Assembly (NCBI GenBank): GCA_947495165.1
Contig: CANLXM010000003.1
Span: forward strand, 404,041 to 468,040
Direction: 5' to 3'
Length of the DNA stretch: 64,000 nt
Origin: an uncultured Cellulomonadaceae bacterium
GTDB taxonomy: Bacteria > Actinomycetota > Actinomycetes > Actinomycetales > Cellulomonadaceae
This document shows positions 44,992 to 53,195 of the stretch, piece after piece. The first letter of the stretch is position 1. Each line of letters begins with the position of its first letter. The notes beneath the pieces were generated by a model. The model was given only the letters and a program-made list of their open reading frames with translations, had not been told where the DNA came from and ran no database searches. Position numbers and translations under genes: made by a program.

Positions 44992-46422
44992 TCAGGAGTC
45001 CTGGGCGGCCCGCTGGATCTGCTCGAGCCACGTCCGCTTCGCGGCGATGGTCTCGGTGAGCTCCTTGACCTTGCGGTCGTTGCCGGCGGCCTCCGCCTTC
45101 GCGAGGTCGGCCTCGGCGGACGCGATCGCGGTCTCCAGCTGGGCGGCAGCCCCCTCCGCACGTGCCCGGGTCTCCGGGTTGGAGCGCTGCCAGGCGGCGT
45201 CCTCCGCCTCGCGCACGGCGGTCTCGACGGCGCGCATGCGCGCCTCGACGCGCTGCACGTCCCCGCGCGGCACCTTGCCCGCCTGCTCCCAGCGGTCCTG
45301 GAGGTCCCGCAGCGCAGCCTTCGCCTTGCCGAGGTCCTGGACGGGGACCAGCTTCTCCGCCTCGGCGAGGATCTGCTCCTTCACCACGAGGTTGGCGCCG
45401 TACTCGGCGTCCGTGGCGGCGTTGGCGGCCTCGCGGGCGGCGAAGAACGCGTCCTGCGCGCCGCGGAACCGGGCCCAGAGCGCGTCGTCGTCCTTGCGGT
45501 TGGCGCGACCGGCGGCCTTCCACCGCGTCATCAGGTCGCGGTAGGCGCCCGCCGTGTGACCCCAGTCCGTGCTCGTCGCGAGCTTCTCCGCCTCGTCGAC
45601 GAGAGCTGCCTTGACGTTCTTGGCCTGCGCGTTGTTCTGCTCGAGCTCAGCGAAGTAGTGGCGACGCTCGCGGTCGAACGCCGTGCGTGCGTGGCTGAAC
45701 CGCTTCCAGAGCGACTCCTCCGTCGGCCGGTCGATGCGCGGGCCGTTGCGCTGCGCGTCCTTCCACGTGTCGAGGAGCGTGCGCAGCTCGTCACCCGCAG
45801 GGCGCCACTGCATGCGCGCGGGGTCCGTGCCGGCGATCGCCTCGGCACGCTCGACGATCGCCGTGCGCTCCGCGACGGCCTTCTCCTTGCCCGCGGCGCG
45901 CTCCGCCTCGAGCTCGCTGCGGCGGGTCGCCGCGCGCTCGCCGAGCGTCGTGACCTTGGCGCGGAGCGCGTCGAGGTCGCCGACCGCTGCGGGCTCGGTC
46001 AGGTCCTGGCGCAGCGTCGCGAGCGTCTGGTCGATCTCCTTGATCCCGAGCTCCGCGCTGTCGAGGCGGGCCTCGAACAGCCCGACCTTCGCGCGCAGGT
46101 CGAGGTACCGGCGGACGTACAGCGCCATCGCCTCCTCGGCCGGGACGCCGGGGAACTGACCGACGGCACGTTCCGCGTCACCCTCGCGCACGTACACCGT
46201 GCCGTCGTCGTCGACGCGTCCGAACTCGCGCGCCGCAGCGACCGCCGCGGCCTCGTCGGGGACGGGCACGACCGGCGCAGGCGCGGGGCTCGCGCTGGCG
46301 GCCAGGCGCGGCGCGGGGCGTGCCGCGAAGGCCTTCGGCGTCGGGACCGGTCGGGGCGTCGGGTGAGGAGCGGCCGCCTCGGGCTCGCTCGGGGTGGGGG
46401 CGCCTTCGGTGTTCTCACTCAT
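44992..46422 (-). CDS. DUF349 domain protein
   Basis: 476 residues. A Pro/Ala-rich N-terminal 60 residues precede long helical segments with repeated DUF349-type units: RPAGDELRTLLDTWKDAQRN, TAGAYRDLMTRWKAAGRANR and KAKAALRDLQDRWEQAGKVP, each with the conserved W-K/x-x-x-G core. The rest is coiled-coil-like and ends in a long charged helix. Function is unknown; there is no membrane helix or signal. ATG 46422 has GAGGAG 9 nt upstream. Confidence 0.9.
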   Translation of the reverse strand: MSENTEGAPTPSEPEAAAPHPTPRPVPTPKAFAARPAPRLAASASPAPAPVVPVPDEAAAVAAAREFGRVDDDGTVYVREGDAERAVGQFPGVPAEEAMALYVRRYLDLRAKVGLFEARLDSAELGIKEIDQTLATLRQDLTEPAAVGDLDALRAKVTTLGERAATRRSELEAERAAGKEKAVAERTAIVERAEAIAGTDPARMQWRPAGDELRTLLDTWKDAQRNGPRIDRPTEESLWKRFSHARTAFDRERRHYFAELEQNNAQAKNVKAALVDEAEKLATSTDWGHTAGAYRDLMTRWKAAGRANRKDDDALWARFRGAQDAFFAAREAANAATDAEYGANLVVKEQILAEAEKLVPVQDLGKAKAALRDLQDRWEQAGKVPRGDVQRVEARMRAVETAVREAEDAAWQRSNPETRARAEGAAAQLETAIASAEADLAKAEAAGNDRKVKELTETIAAKRTWLEQIQRAAQDS

Positions 46423-46521
46423 CGAGCTTCACTCCTCGGTTGGTGACGGCGCGGGGGGATGCTCAGGCCGTCATCGACTGCCCCGCGGGGCGGGGCGTGA
46501 CAGGTCCACAGGTTCGGACGC

Positions 46522-46536
46522 TCCCTAGTCTAGGGA
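46522..46536. promoter_or_regulatory. 15-bp perfect palindrome with -10 boxes on both strands
   Basis: TCCCTAG-T-CTAGGGA. It contains TAGACT on the minus strand (46532-46527), a probable -10 for the DUF349 gene with a leader of about 95 nt, and TAGTCT on the plus strand. No gene needs the plus-strand box, since the MBL gene has its own at 46595. Confidence 0.4.
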
Positions 46537-46594
46537 CGCGACGTCAGATCCGGGGCGCCCGGACCGGCGAGTCTCGTGGCGGGACGGCCCGGGA

Positions 46595-46600
46595 TAGCCT
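46595..46600 (+). promoter_or_regulatory. -10 element of the MBL hydrolase gene
   Basis: TAGCCT, 6 nt before ATG 46607; leaderless spacing. Confidence 0.5.
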
Positions 46601-46606
46601 GCGGGC

Positions 46607-47374
46607 ATGCACGTCGAGACCTTGCTCGCCCCGGTGTTCGGGGCCAACTGCTACCTCCTGTCGGCCGAGGCCGCGGGCCCGTGCGTGATCGTGGACGCCG
46701 GCGGCGGCGTGGCTGGTGACGTGCACGCGGCCGTGGCTCGGCGCGGCCTGCTGCCGGTCGCGGTGCTGGCGACCCACGGTCACCTGGACCACACGTGGTC
46801 CGCGGCCGAGCTCGGTGCGCGCTACGACGTGCCGCTGTGGATCCACGCCGACGACGCCTACCGCCTGGCCGACCCCTTCGGGTCGCTCGACGGATCGTCC
46901 GGGGGAGCCTCCGGCCCGCTCGCGCAGGCGCTGGCGGCGTCGGGCTACGGCCCGGAGCAGCACCAGGTGCCGGCACAGGTGTCCACCTTCGTGGCGGGGG
47001 AGACGCTCACCCTGGGCGGCCTGACCATCCGTGCGGTGCACGCCCCCGGGCACACGCAGGGCGCGACGCTGTTCGTCGTCGACACCCCCGCGGCGCCGGA
47101 CAGCGTCCTGCCGGGGCCACAGGGCCCGCTCCCGCTCGCCGCGCGCCTCGAGATCGCCGCGGGCACGGTCGCGGTCGCGCTCACGGGCGACGTCCTGTTC
47201 GCCGGCACGATCGGGCGCACCGACCTGCCCGGCGGGGACCTGCCGCAGATGACGCAGACGCTGACCCACGTCGTGTCGGGCCTGGACCCACGCACGCTGG
47301 TCCTGCCCGGTCACGGCCCGGCCACCCGGCTCGACGTGGAGCTGCGCACCAACCCCTACCTCACGCGCCGCTAG
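46607..47374 (+). CDS. metallo-beta-lactamase fold hydrolase, glyoxalase II-like
   Basis: 255 residues. Metal site residues are in LATHGHLDHTWS, HAPGHTQGATLFVV, ALTGDVLFAGTIGR and VLPGHGPAT, the arrangement of the glyoxalase II branch. It probably hydrolyses a thioester or similar; an exact substrate cannot be told from sequence. The corresponding M. tuberculosis gene (Rv2581c) lies in the same place between relA and hisS. ATG 46607 lies 6 nt after a -10. Confidence 0.9.
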   Translation: MHVETLLAPVFGANCYLLSAEAAGPCVIVDAGGGVAGDVHAAVARRGLLPVAVLATHGHLDHTWSAAELGARYDVPLWIHADDAYRLADPFGSLDGSSGGASGPLAQALAASGYGPEQHQVPAQVSTFVAGETLTLGGLTIRAVHAPGHTQGATLFVVDTPAAPDSVLPGPQGPLPLAARLEIAAGTVAVALTGDVLFAGTIGRTDLPGGDLPQMTQTLTHVVSGLDPRTLVLPGHGPATRLDVELRTNPYLTRR

Positions 47375-47377
47375 GAT
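47372..47377 (+). promoter_or_regulatory. -10 element of hisS
   Basis: TAGGAT overlaps the stop of the MBL gene and ends 8 nt before ATG 47386; near-leaderless spacing with no room for a Shine-Dalgarno. Confidence 0.5.
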
Positions 47378-47385
47378 CGGGGACC

Positions 47386-48789
47386 ATGGCCCGCCCCACC
47401 CCCCTGTCCGGATTCCCCGAGTGGCGACCCGACGGTCGCATCGTCGAGCAGCACATCCTCGACACGCTGCGCCGCACCTTCGAGCTCCACGGCTTCGCCG
47501 GGATCGAGACGCGTGCGGTCGAGCCTCTCGACCAGCTCCTGCGCAAGGGGGAGACCTCCAAGGAGGTCTACGTCCTGCGCCGGCTCCAGGACGGGGCGGA
47601 CGACGCCAGCGCGGACACGCGCGGCGACCAGCTCGGCCTGCACTTCGACCTCACGGTGCCGTTCGCGCGCTACGTGCTCGAGAACGCCGGGCACCTCGCC
47701 TTCCCGTTCCGCCGCTACCAGATCCAGAAGGTGTGGCGGGGCGAGCGACCGCAGGACGGTCGCTTCCGCGAGTTCGTCCAGGCGGACATCGACGTCGTCG
47801 GTGCGGGTGAGCTCCCGTACCACTACGAGGTCGAGCTCCCGCTGGTGATGGCCGAGGCGCTCGGGCAGCTCCAGGCGATCGGCGTCCCGCCGGTGCGGAT
47901 CCTGGTCAACAACCGCAAGGTCGCGGAGGGCTTCTACCGGGGGCTCGGCCTGAGCGACGTCGACGCCGTGCTCCGGTCGATCGACAAGCTCGACAAGGTG
48001 GGCCCCGACGTCGTCGTGCAGCTTCTCGAGACCGAGGCCGGTGCGACGCGCACCCAGGCGATGGCGTGCCTCGAGCTGGCCGCGGTGAGCGGCCCCGACA
48101 CCTCGGTGATCGGACGGGTGAGCGACCTGGCGAACGCGTACGAGGTGACCAGCGAGCTGCTCGAGGAGGGCCTGGGTGAGCTCGAGGCGCTGATGACCGC
48201 CGCGGCGCTGCGCGCACCGGGCGTGGTGGTCGCCGACCTCAAGATCGCGCGCGGGCTGGACTACTACACCGGCTCGGTCTACGAGACCGTGCTCGTGGGC
48301 CACGAGCAGCTCGGCTCGGTCTGCTCGGGCGGGCGCTACGACACCCTCGCCTCGGACGGCACGACGACGTACCCCGGCGTGGGCCTGTCGATCGGCGTGT
48401 CCCGCCTCGTCTCGCGCCTGCTGAACGGCGACCTCGTGCGCGCCTCGCGCTCCGTCCCGACGGCGGTCGTCGTCGCCGTCACCACGGAGGAGGGGCGGGC
48501 GGAGTCCGACGCGATCGCCGCTGCTCTGCGTGCGCGCGGCATCCCGACCGAGGTGGCGCCTGCAGCCGCGAAGTTCGGCAAGCAGATCAAGTTCGCCGAC
48601 CGCCGCGGCGTGCCGTTCGTCTGGTTCCCCGCCACGCCCGAGTCCGTGCGCGCGGACGGTACCGTCGTGCCCGCGCAGGCGGACCAGGTGAAGGACATCC
48701 GCTCGGGCGAGCAGGTCGAGGCGGACCGCGGCACCTGGATGCCCCCGGCCGCCGACCTCTGGCCGACCGTGGGCGCCGTCACCCCGTGA
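47386..48789 (+). CDS. hisS: histidyl-tRNA synthetase
   Basis: 467 residues, class II. Motif 2 region is FPFRRYQIQKVWRGERPQDG RF, the histidine-specific loop is ARGLDYYTGSVYET, motif 3 is TTYPGVGLSIGVSRL, and the anticodon-binding domain occupies the last 100 residues. This fits the somewhat longer HisRS type of Actinobacteria, with a class-specific N-terminus that reads SGFPEWRPDGRIVEQHILDT. The 3' end overlaps the convergent EcfT gene by 11 bp. Confidence 0.95.
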   Translation: MARPTPLSGFPEWRPDGRIVEQHILDTLRRTFELHGFAGIETRAVEPLDQLLRKGETSKEVYVLRRLQDGADDASADTRGDQLGLHFDLTVPFARYVLENAGHLAFPFRRYQIQKVWRGERPQDGRFREFVQADIDVVGAGELPYHYEVELPLVMAEALGQLQAIGVPPVRILVNNRKVAEGFYRGLGLSDVDAVLRSIDKLDKVGPDVVVQLLETEAGATRTQAMACLELAAVSGPDTSVIGRVSDLANAYEVTSELLEEGLGELEALMTAAALRAPGVVVADLKIARGLDYYTGSVYETVLVGHEQLGSVCSGGRYDTLASDGTTTYPGVGLSIGVSRLVSRLLNGDLVRASRSVPTAVVVAVTTEEGRAESDAIAAALRARGIPTEVAPAAAKFGKQIKFADRRGVPFVWFPATPESVRADGTVVPAQADQVKDIRSGEQVEADRGTWMPPAADLWPTVGAVTP

Positions 48790-49552
48790 GGTAGCCGGGC
48801 CCGCGCAGCCAACCGCCGAGGGCGCCGGCGACCACGACGCTGGCTCCCGCGAGCAGCACCACGACCACGAGCCAGCGGTCGCCCGCCGTGAGCGGCGGCG
48901 CCGGGGCTGCGGTCCCAGGGCCCGTCCCCAGGCCCCGCGTCTGCAGCGAGATCGCCATGCGCTCGCTGCGCCGCAGGCTGGTGACCAGGAGCGTGAAGGC
49001 GGCGTGACCGAGAGCGCGAACCCCGCGCCTGCCGCTCGGCAGCCGTGCGGCCTGGGCGGTGCGCACGTCGCGCCACAGGGTCGGCAGCCCGGCGAGGACG
49101 CGGCTCGCCGCGAGCAGCGCGTAGGCCGCCTCCGCCGGCAGCCGCGCGCGGTCGCGCAGGCTCAGGATGGTGGCTGCGGGATCGCTCGTCCGGGTGACCG
49201 TGAGGGCGATCGTGGCGATCAGGAGGGCGCGCGCCGCCAGCGCGACGCCGACCGCGAGCCCGTGCCGGCTGACGTCGAGGCCCGCCACCGACCACGACGG
49301 CCCCGGCCGCGTGAGCACGTTCACGACCACGATCCCGAGCACGAAGGGTGCGAAGGCGGCATGTGCCTGCGCGACGACGCGCGCGGGCACGGTGAGCAGG
49401 GCGGCCGCCACGGCGAGCAGGTAGAGCGACGACGTCGTGACCGGGTCGGAGAGCGGCAGCACCGCGGTCGAGACTGCGAGTGCGAGGCCGAGCTTGAGCG
49501 CAGGGTCGCGGGAGCGCAGCCATGCCGCCAGCGGCGGTGCACCGACGCTCAC
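48779..49552 (-). CDS. energy-coupling factor transporter transmembrane protein (EcfT/YkoC)
   Basis: 257 residues. About six hydrophobic helices and the cytoplasmic EcfT signature with the two Ala-Arg-Gly-like motifs: RVLAGLPTLWRDVRTAQAAR and SLRRSERMAISLQTRGL. These couple the ATPases to the substrate-binding subunit. It is the last gene of the YkoFEDC unit. GTG 49552 overlaps the ATPase stop by 4 bp. Confidence 0.9.
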   Translation of the reverse strand: MSVGAPPLAAWLRSRDPALKLGLALAVSTAVLPLSDPVTTSSLYLLAVAAALLTVPARVVAQAHAAFAPFVLGIVVVNVLTRPGPSWSVAGLDVSRHGLAVGVALAARALLIATIALTVTRTSDPAATILSLRDRARLPAEAAYALLAASRVLAGLPTLWRDVRTAQAARLPSGRRGVRALGHAAFTLLVTSLRRSERMAISLQTRGLGTGPGTAAPAPPLTAGDRWLVVVVLLAGASVVVAGALGGWLRGPGYLTG

Positions 49553-51057
49553 GACCGGACCCCCGTGGCTGCGCGGTGGTGCGCTGACGTCCCGTCGGCG
49601 CGCAGCCCGGCGTCGCGCCGAGCCACGAGGAGCTCCGGGACAGCGAGGCCGTAAGGCCGGAGCGCGGCGTCGTGCAGGACGTCGTCCGGCGCACCACGCG
49701 CGACCAGGCGGCCCTCGTGCAGGACGACCACCTCGTCGGCGTTCTCGGCGACCAGCGCGAGGTCGTGCGTGGTCAGCACGACGGCGCCGCCCTCAGCGAC
49801 GTGGCGGTCGATCGCCGCGAGCACGTCGCGTCCGTGGCGCCGGTCCAGCCCGCTCGTGGGCTCGTCGAGCGCGATGACGTCCCGGCCGGACGCCACCGCG
49901 CCGGCGAGGGCGAGCCGACGCTGCTCGCCTCCGGACAGCCGGAACGGATCGTGGTCGGCGTGCTCGGTCAGGTCGAAGGTGGCGAGCACCGCGGAGACGT
50001 CGTCCGTGGCACCGAGCGCGACGTCCGCACGAGCCGTCCGGCCGAGGAACTGGTGCTCGGGGTCCTGCGCCACGTAGGCGACCGGAGAGCCCCGGAGGGT
50101 GCCGGTCGCGCGCACCACCCCGCTCACGGCCCGTAGCAGCGTTGACTTGCCCGCGCCGTTGGGACCGATGATGGCCGTGACGGTCCCGGCCCGGAGGCCG
50201 AGGTCGACGTCGCGCACCAGGTCGACGCCGTCCGGGGTACGGACCCCGAGTCCCACCGCGACCACCAGCTCGGGCCCCGGGAGCGGCTGGCGGACGCGAC
50301 GATACGTGTGCGGCCGCGCGAGGGCTGCAGGGCGCCCGTGGGCTGCGGCGAGGATGCTCAGCGGCAGCCAGCAGCCCTGGGCCTCGAGCAGTGCGTGCGC
50401 CTGCGGCAGCACGGTCGCGGTGCGCCCGTCCGCGACCACCTGGCCAGCCGCGTCGAGGACCGTCACGGTCGCGGGCAGCGGCGCGCCGAGGTCGAGCCGA
50501 TGCTCGGCCAGCACCACGGCCGCGCGACCACGCCGGGTGACGAGGTCGGCCACGGCGCGCGCCGCGCGCGGATCGAGCATCGCGGTGGGCTCGTCGACGA
50601 GGACCACGTCCGGGTCACCCACGAGCACCGCCGCGAGTGCGACGCGCTGCGCCTCGCCGCCGGACAGGGTCGCAGGGTCCCGGCCGCGCAGGTGCCCCGC
50701 GCCGACGGCGGCCAGCGCCGCCGGCACGCGAGCCCGGGCCTCGGCGGTCGGCACCCCGGCGCACTCGAGCACGAACGCGACCTCGGCGTCGACGTCGGGC
50801 AGGCAGAGCGCATCGTGGGGGTTCTGCTGCACGTAGCCGACGGGGCCCGAGGTCGAGACGGAGCCCGTGACCGCAGCGTGCACGGTGTCCGGGACGACCC
50901 CGGCGAGGACGCGGAGCAGCGTGGACTTGCCCGCCCCCGACGGGCCCAGCAGCAGGTGCTGCCCGCCCGGGGGGACGGCGAGCCTCACGTCACGCAGCGA
51001 CGCGTGCGTGCGCCGGGGGAAGTGGACGGTGAGTCCCCGTGCGCTCACGGCGCTCAT
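49549..51057 (-). CDS. ECF transporter duplicated ATP-binding protein (YkoD-like)
   Basis: 502 residues with two full ABC ATPase halves. Half 1 has GPSGAGKST, LSGGEAQRVALA and VVLVDEPTAMLDP; half 2 (from about 275) has GPNGAGKST, LSGGEQRRLALAGA and VIALDEPTSGLDR. The two-in-one arrangement is that of the A/A' fusion in YkoD. Between the halves, residues 205-270 form a short linker. It overlaps the S-component gene by 4 bp. Confidence 0.93.
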   Translation of the reverse strand: MSAVSARGLTVHFPRRTHASLRDVRLAVPPGGQHLLLGPSGAGKSTLLRVLAGVVPDTVHAAVTGSVSTSGPVGYVQQNPHDALCLPDVDAEVAFVLECAGVPTAEARARVPAALAAVGAGHLRGRDPATLSGGEAQRVALAAVLVGDPDVVLVDEPTAMLDPRAARAVADLVTRRGRAAVVLAEHRLDLGAPLPATVTVLDAAGQVVADGRTATVLPQAHALLEAQGCWLPLSILAAAHGRPAALARPHTYRRVRQPLPGPELVVAVGLGVRTPDGVDLVRDVDLGLRAGTVTAIIGPNGAGKSTLLRAVSGVVRATGTLRGSPVAYVAQDPEHQFLGRTARADVALGATDDVSAVLATFDLTEHADHDPFRLSGGEQRRLALAGAVASGRDVIALDEPTSGLDRRHGRDVLAAIDRHVAEGGAVVLTTHDLALVAENADEVVVLHEGRLVARGAPDDVLHDAALRPYGLAVPELLVARRDAGLRADGTSAHHRAATGVRS

Positions 51058-51650
51058 GACCGCACCAGCGCGGGGGCTGCGGTGCTGTCGCGGACGATCG
51101 CGTGGTTGTCGAGCACCCCGGTCCGTGCGAGCGCGTCACCGAGCAGCCGGGCCGCGACACCGCTCAGGAGCACGCACGAGACCACCGTGAGGACCAGCCG
51201 GAGCGCGAGGTGCTCCTGCCCCCACCAACCCTGCCGCACCATGTTGTAGGCGAAGGTGAGGACCCCCGCGCTCAGGCCGCTCGCGACGAAGACCGGCCAG
51301 CCATAGCGGCGGTAGCGCGTGGCGGTGAACGCCAGCTCGGCGCTCGCACCCTGGACGAGCGCGGCGAGCAGCAGGGGAGCGCCGACGGGGGAGCCCAGGA
51401 ACACCACCTCGATCATGGCGGCCATCAGCTCCGCGACGACGCCGACTCCTGGCTTGCGGATGATGTACACGGCGAGCGGCGCGACGACGATCCACGCTCC
51501 TGCCAGCACGTTCTGCGCCACGTCGCCGAGCGGGCCCATCGCCACCTGCAGCGCGTACCAGGCCTGGACGAACGCCCAGTAGAGGAACCCGAACACCGCC
51601 CCGAGCACGGCGAGCAGCACGAGCTCGTGCAGGACGAGCCGCGCCCTCAT
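51054..51650 (-). CDS. ykoE: ECF transporter S component, YkoE family
   Basis: 198 residues, six transmembrane helices. The order and the TPP riboswitch upstream make this the substrate-capture subunit for a thiamine precursor, in B. subtilis thought to be hydroxymethylpyrimidine or thiamine. Visible blocks are GAVFGFLYWAFVQAWYALQV, AWIVVAPLAVYIIRKPGVGV and ELMAAMIEVVFLGSPVG. ATG 51650 overlaps the ykoF-like gene by 4 bp. Confidence 0.92.
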   Translation of the reverse strand: MRARLVLHELVLLAVLGAVFGFLYWAFVQAWYALQVAMGPLGDVAQNVLAGAWIVVAPLAVYIIRKPGVGVVAELMAAMIEVVFLGSPVGAPLLLAALVQGASAELAFTATRYRRYGWPVFVASGLSAGVLTFAYNMVRQGWWGQEHLALRLVLTVVSCVLLSGVAARLLGDALARTGVLDNHAIVRDSTAAPALVRS

Positions 51651-52294
51651 CGCTGGTCCTCGTAGCGCCCGTGGGCCGCGATGCTGGCGCGCAGCGCGTC
51701 CGTGCCCGGGTGGTTGATCGAGACCGTCGCGTGCGCGACCGTGTGCGCCACGCCGCCGCCCGCCCGGAGCCAGCCCTGGACGATCGAGGTCAGGACCTCG
51801 CTCACGTCTCCGGCATGCTCCGTCACGTAGTGGCGGGGCGTCGTGGCCAGACCCGCTCCTCGCGCGTCCGCGACGGCGTCCTCGATCGCCGCCATGTGCT
51901 GGTCGCTCAGGGGGTACAGGGACCACTGCGCGACGATCTGGTGGCCCGTCGGCGGCAGCGGTGTCACCGTGCGGGGGGTCCGTTCGCAGACGTCCGCCGG
52001 GGAGCACGCGACCTCCCCGGGGCATCCTCGGGACAGGAGCAGGTGCACCATCGCGTGCGCGCCGGTCGCCGCGAGCTCGGCGACGACGGCGCCGGTGTAG
52101 CGCAGCAGGGCGTCCTCGTCGCCGCGGACGAAGGTGGAGACGTGGTCGGTCTCGATCGTGGTCAGGTCGGCCTGGGCACCGGCGGCGAGGAGCGCGTCGC
52201 TGAGGACGGCGACGTAGTCGTCGCGCATCACCGAGGCGGTGAGGCGCGCACCGATGCCGTGCTCGTCCGGGCGGGTGGGGGCGGAGGGCGTCAT
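51647..52294 (-). CDS. ykoF: YkoF-like thiamine/HMP-binding protein
   Basis: 215 residues. Two homologous ferredoxin-like halves are visible: IGARLTASVMRDDYVAVLSD and IVAQWSLYPLSDQHMAAIED each start a half, and each half has a HVSTFVRG or HYVTEHAG strand and an AHAMVHLLLS or AHATVSINHP ending. YkoF binds thiamine or its pyrimidine moiety, probably acting in the cytoplasm beside the importer. ATG 52294 follows AAAGGTCTTCG. First gene of the TPP-riboswitch operon. Confidence 0.9.
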   Translation of the reverse strand: MTPSAPTRPDEHGIGARLTASVMRDDYVAVLSDALLAAGAQADLTTIETDHVSTFVRGDEDALLRYTGAVVAELAATGAHAMVHLLLSRGCPGEVACSPADVCERTPRTVTPLPPTGHQIVAQWSLYPLSDQHMAAIEDAVADARGAGLATTPRHYVTEHAGDVSEVLTSIVQGWLRAGGGVAHTVAHATVSINHPGTDALRASIAAHGRYEDQR

Positions 52295-52406
52295 CGAAGA
52301 CCTTTCGCGTCGACGCCCCCGGGGGTGTGCAGACGCGAGCCCCGCCCCCCGACGCACGCCGGGGCCGTGCCTCCGCGGTACGGATGCACGGTGGAGCTGC
52401 AGCCCT

Positions 52407-52502
52407 GCTCCCTACGCTGGTACTGACCAGATCAGGTTCCACGGGTCTGCGGGTGGGACGTGAGTCCGGCCCGCACTCTCAGCGCTCGTGCGCTCCCCGG
52501 AG
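52407..52502 (-). promoter_or_regulatory. TPP (thiamine pyrophosphate) riboswitch
   Basis: On the minus strand the element reads GGGGAGC (P1/P2), then the pyrimidine-sensor GCTGAGAG, an intervening variable stem, and ACCCGTGGAACCTGAT, CTGGTCAGTACCAGCGTAGGGAGC, all parts of the THI box. It lies 112 nt before the ykoF-like ATG. Downstream, a hairpin CCCCGGCGTGCGTCGGGG-like structure (about 52349-52366) could serve as the expression platform. The riboswitch and platform occupy nearly all of the 291-bp gap 52295-52585. Confidence 0.95.
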
Positions 52503-52585
52503 GCTTGGTGACGCCGACGCTAGCAGTGCCGTCGCGCCGCCGCCAGGGTCGACGGCGCCGCCGTCCAGGTGCTGGACGCCAGCCG

Positions 52586-53047
52586 TCAGGCCAGGTGTGC
52601 GGGGAACCCGCCCGTCGCGACGGGGCCCCAGCGCTCGATGGTGAGCCGGACGAGCGACTTGCCCTGCGTGCGCATCGCCTCGCGGTACTCGTCCCAGTCG
52701 GGGTGCTCGCCGGCGATCGAGCGGAAGTACTCGACCAGGGGCTCGACCGAGTCGGGCAGGTCCAGCACCTCGGCGGTGCCTGACACCTGGACCCAGGGGC
52801 CGTCCCAGTCGTCCGAGACCACGCACGCCGACGCCGTCGGCCGGGCCCGGAGGTTCACGGCCTTCGCGCGATCGGGGTACGTCGAGACGACGAGCCGACC
52901 GGCGCCGTCGAGCCCGCACGCGACGGGGGAGAGCTGGGGCGAGCCGTCAGCTTGGGTCGTCAGGAGCACGGCGCGGTGCCGCGTGCGCAGGAAGTCCTCG
53001 AGCTCGACGCGGGAGACTTACGTGTTCGTGGCGATCGGTCGTGCCAT
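52586..53047 (-). pseudogene. PPOX-class (F420/FMN) flavin-reductase-fold protein with a premature TAA
   Basis: From ATG 53047 the frame reads MARPIATNT, then a TAA stop at 53020-53018, then continues in the same frame as [20 protein letters not shown] and on to the end of a normal TIGR03618-type split-barrel protein ([52 protein letters not shown]). Without the stop the product would have 153 residues, the family's usual length. Translation could restart at GTG 52969 (128 residues), losing the first helix. The change looks like one substitution, for example CAA to TAA. A sequencing error is possible. Confidence 0.6.
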
Positions 53048-53113
53048 CAGGGCTCCTGGGTGCTCCTGGGTGCGGGGCGCCGCACGGCGCTCGGGTGTGC
53101 TCGAGCCTACGTC

Positions 53114-53119
53114 TAGACT
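53114..53119 (+). promoter_or_regulatory. -10 element of aspS
   Basis: TAGACT, about 76 nt before GTG 53196. No clear -35. Confidence 0.4.
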
Positions 53120-53195
53120 TGTCTGGCGCGCCTCGTGCCGCGCCCGGCGCAGACCACGCCGGGCACCCGTCATCGCAGTTCGGAAGGACTTCTTC

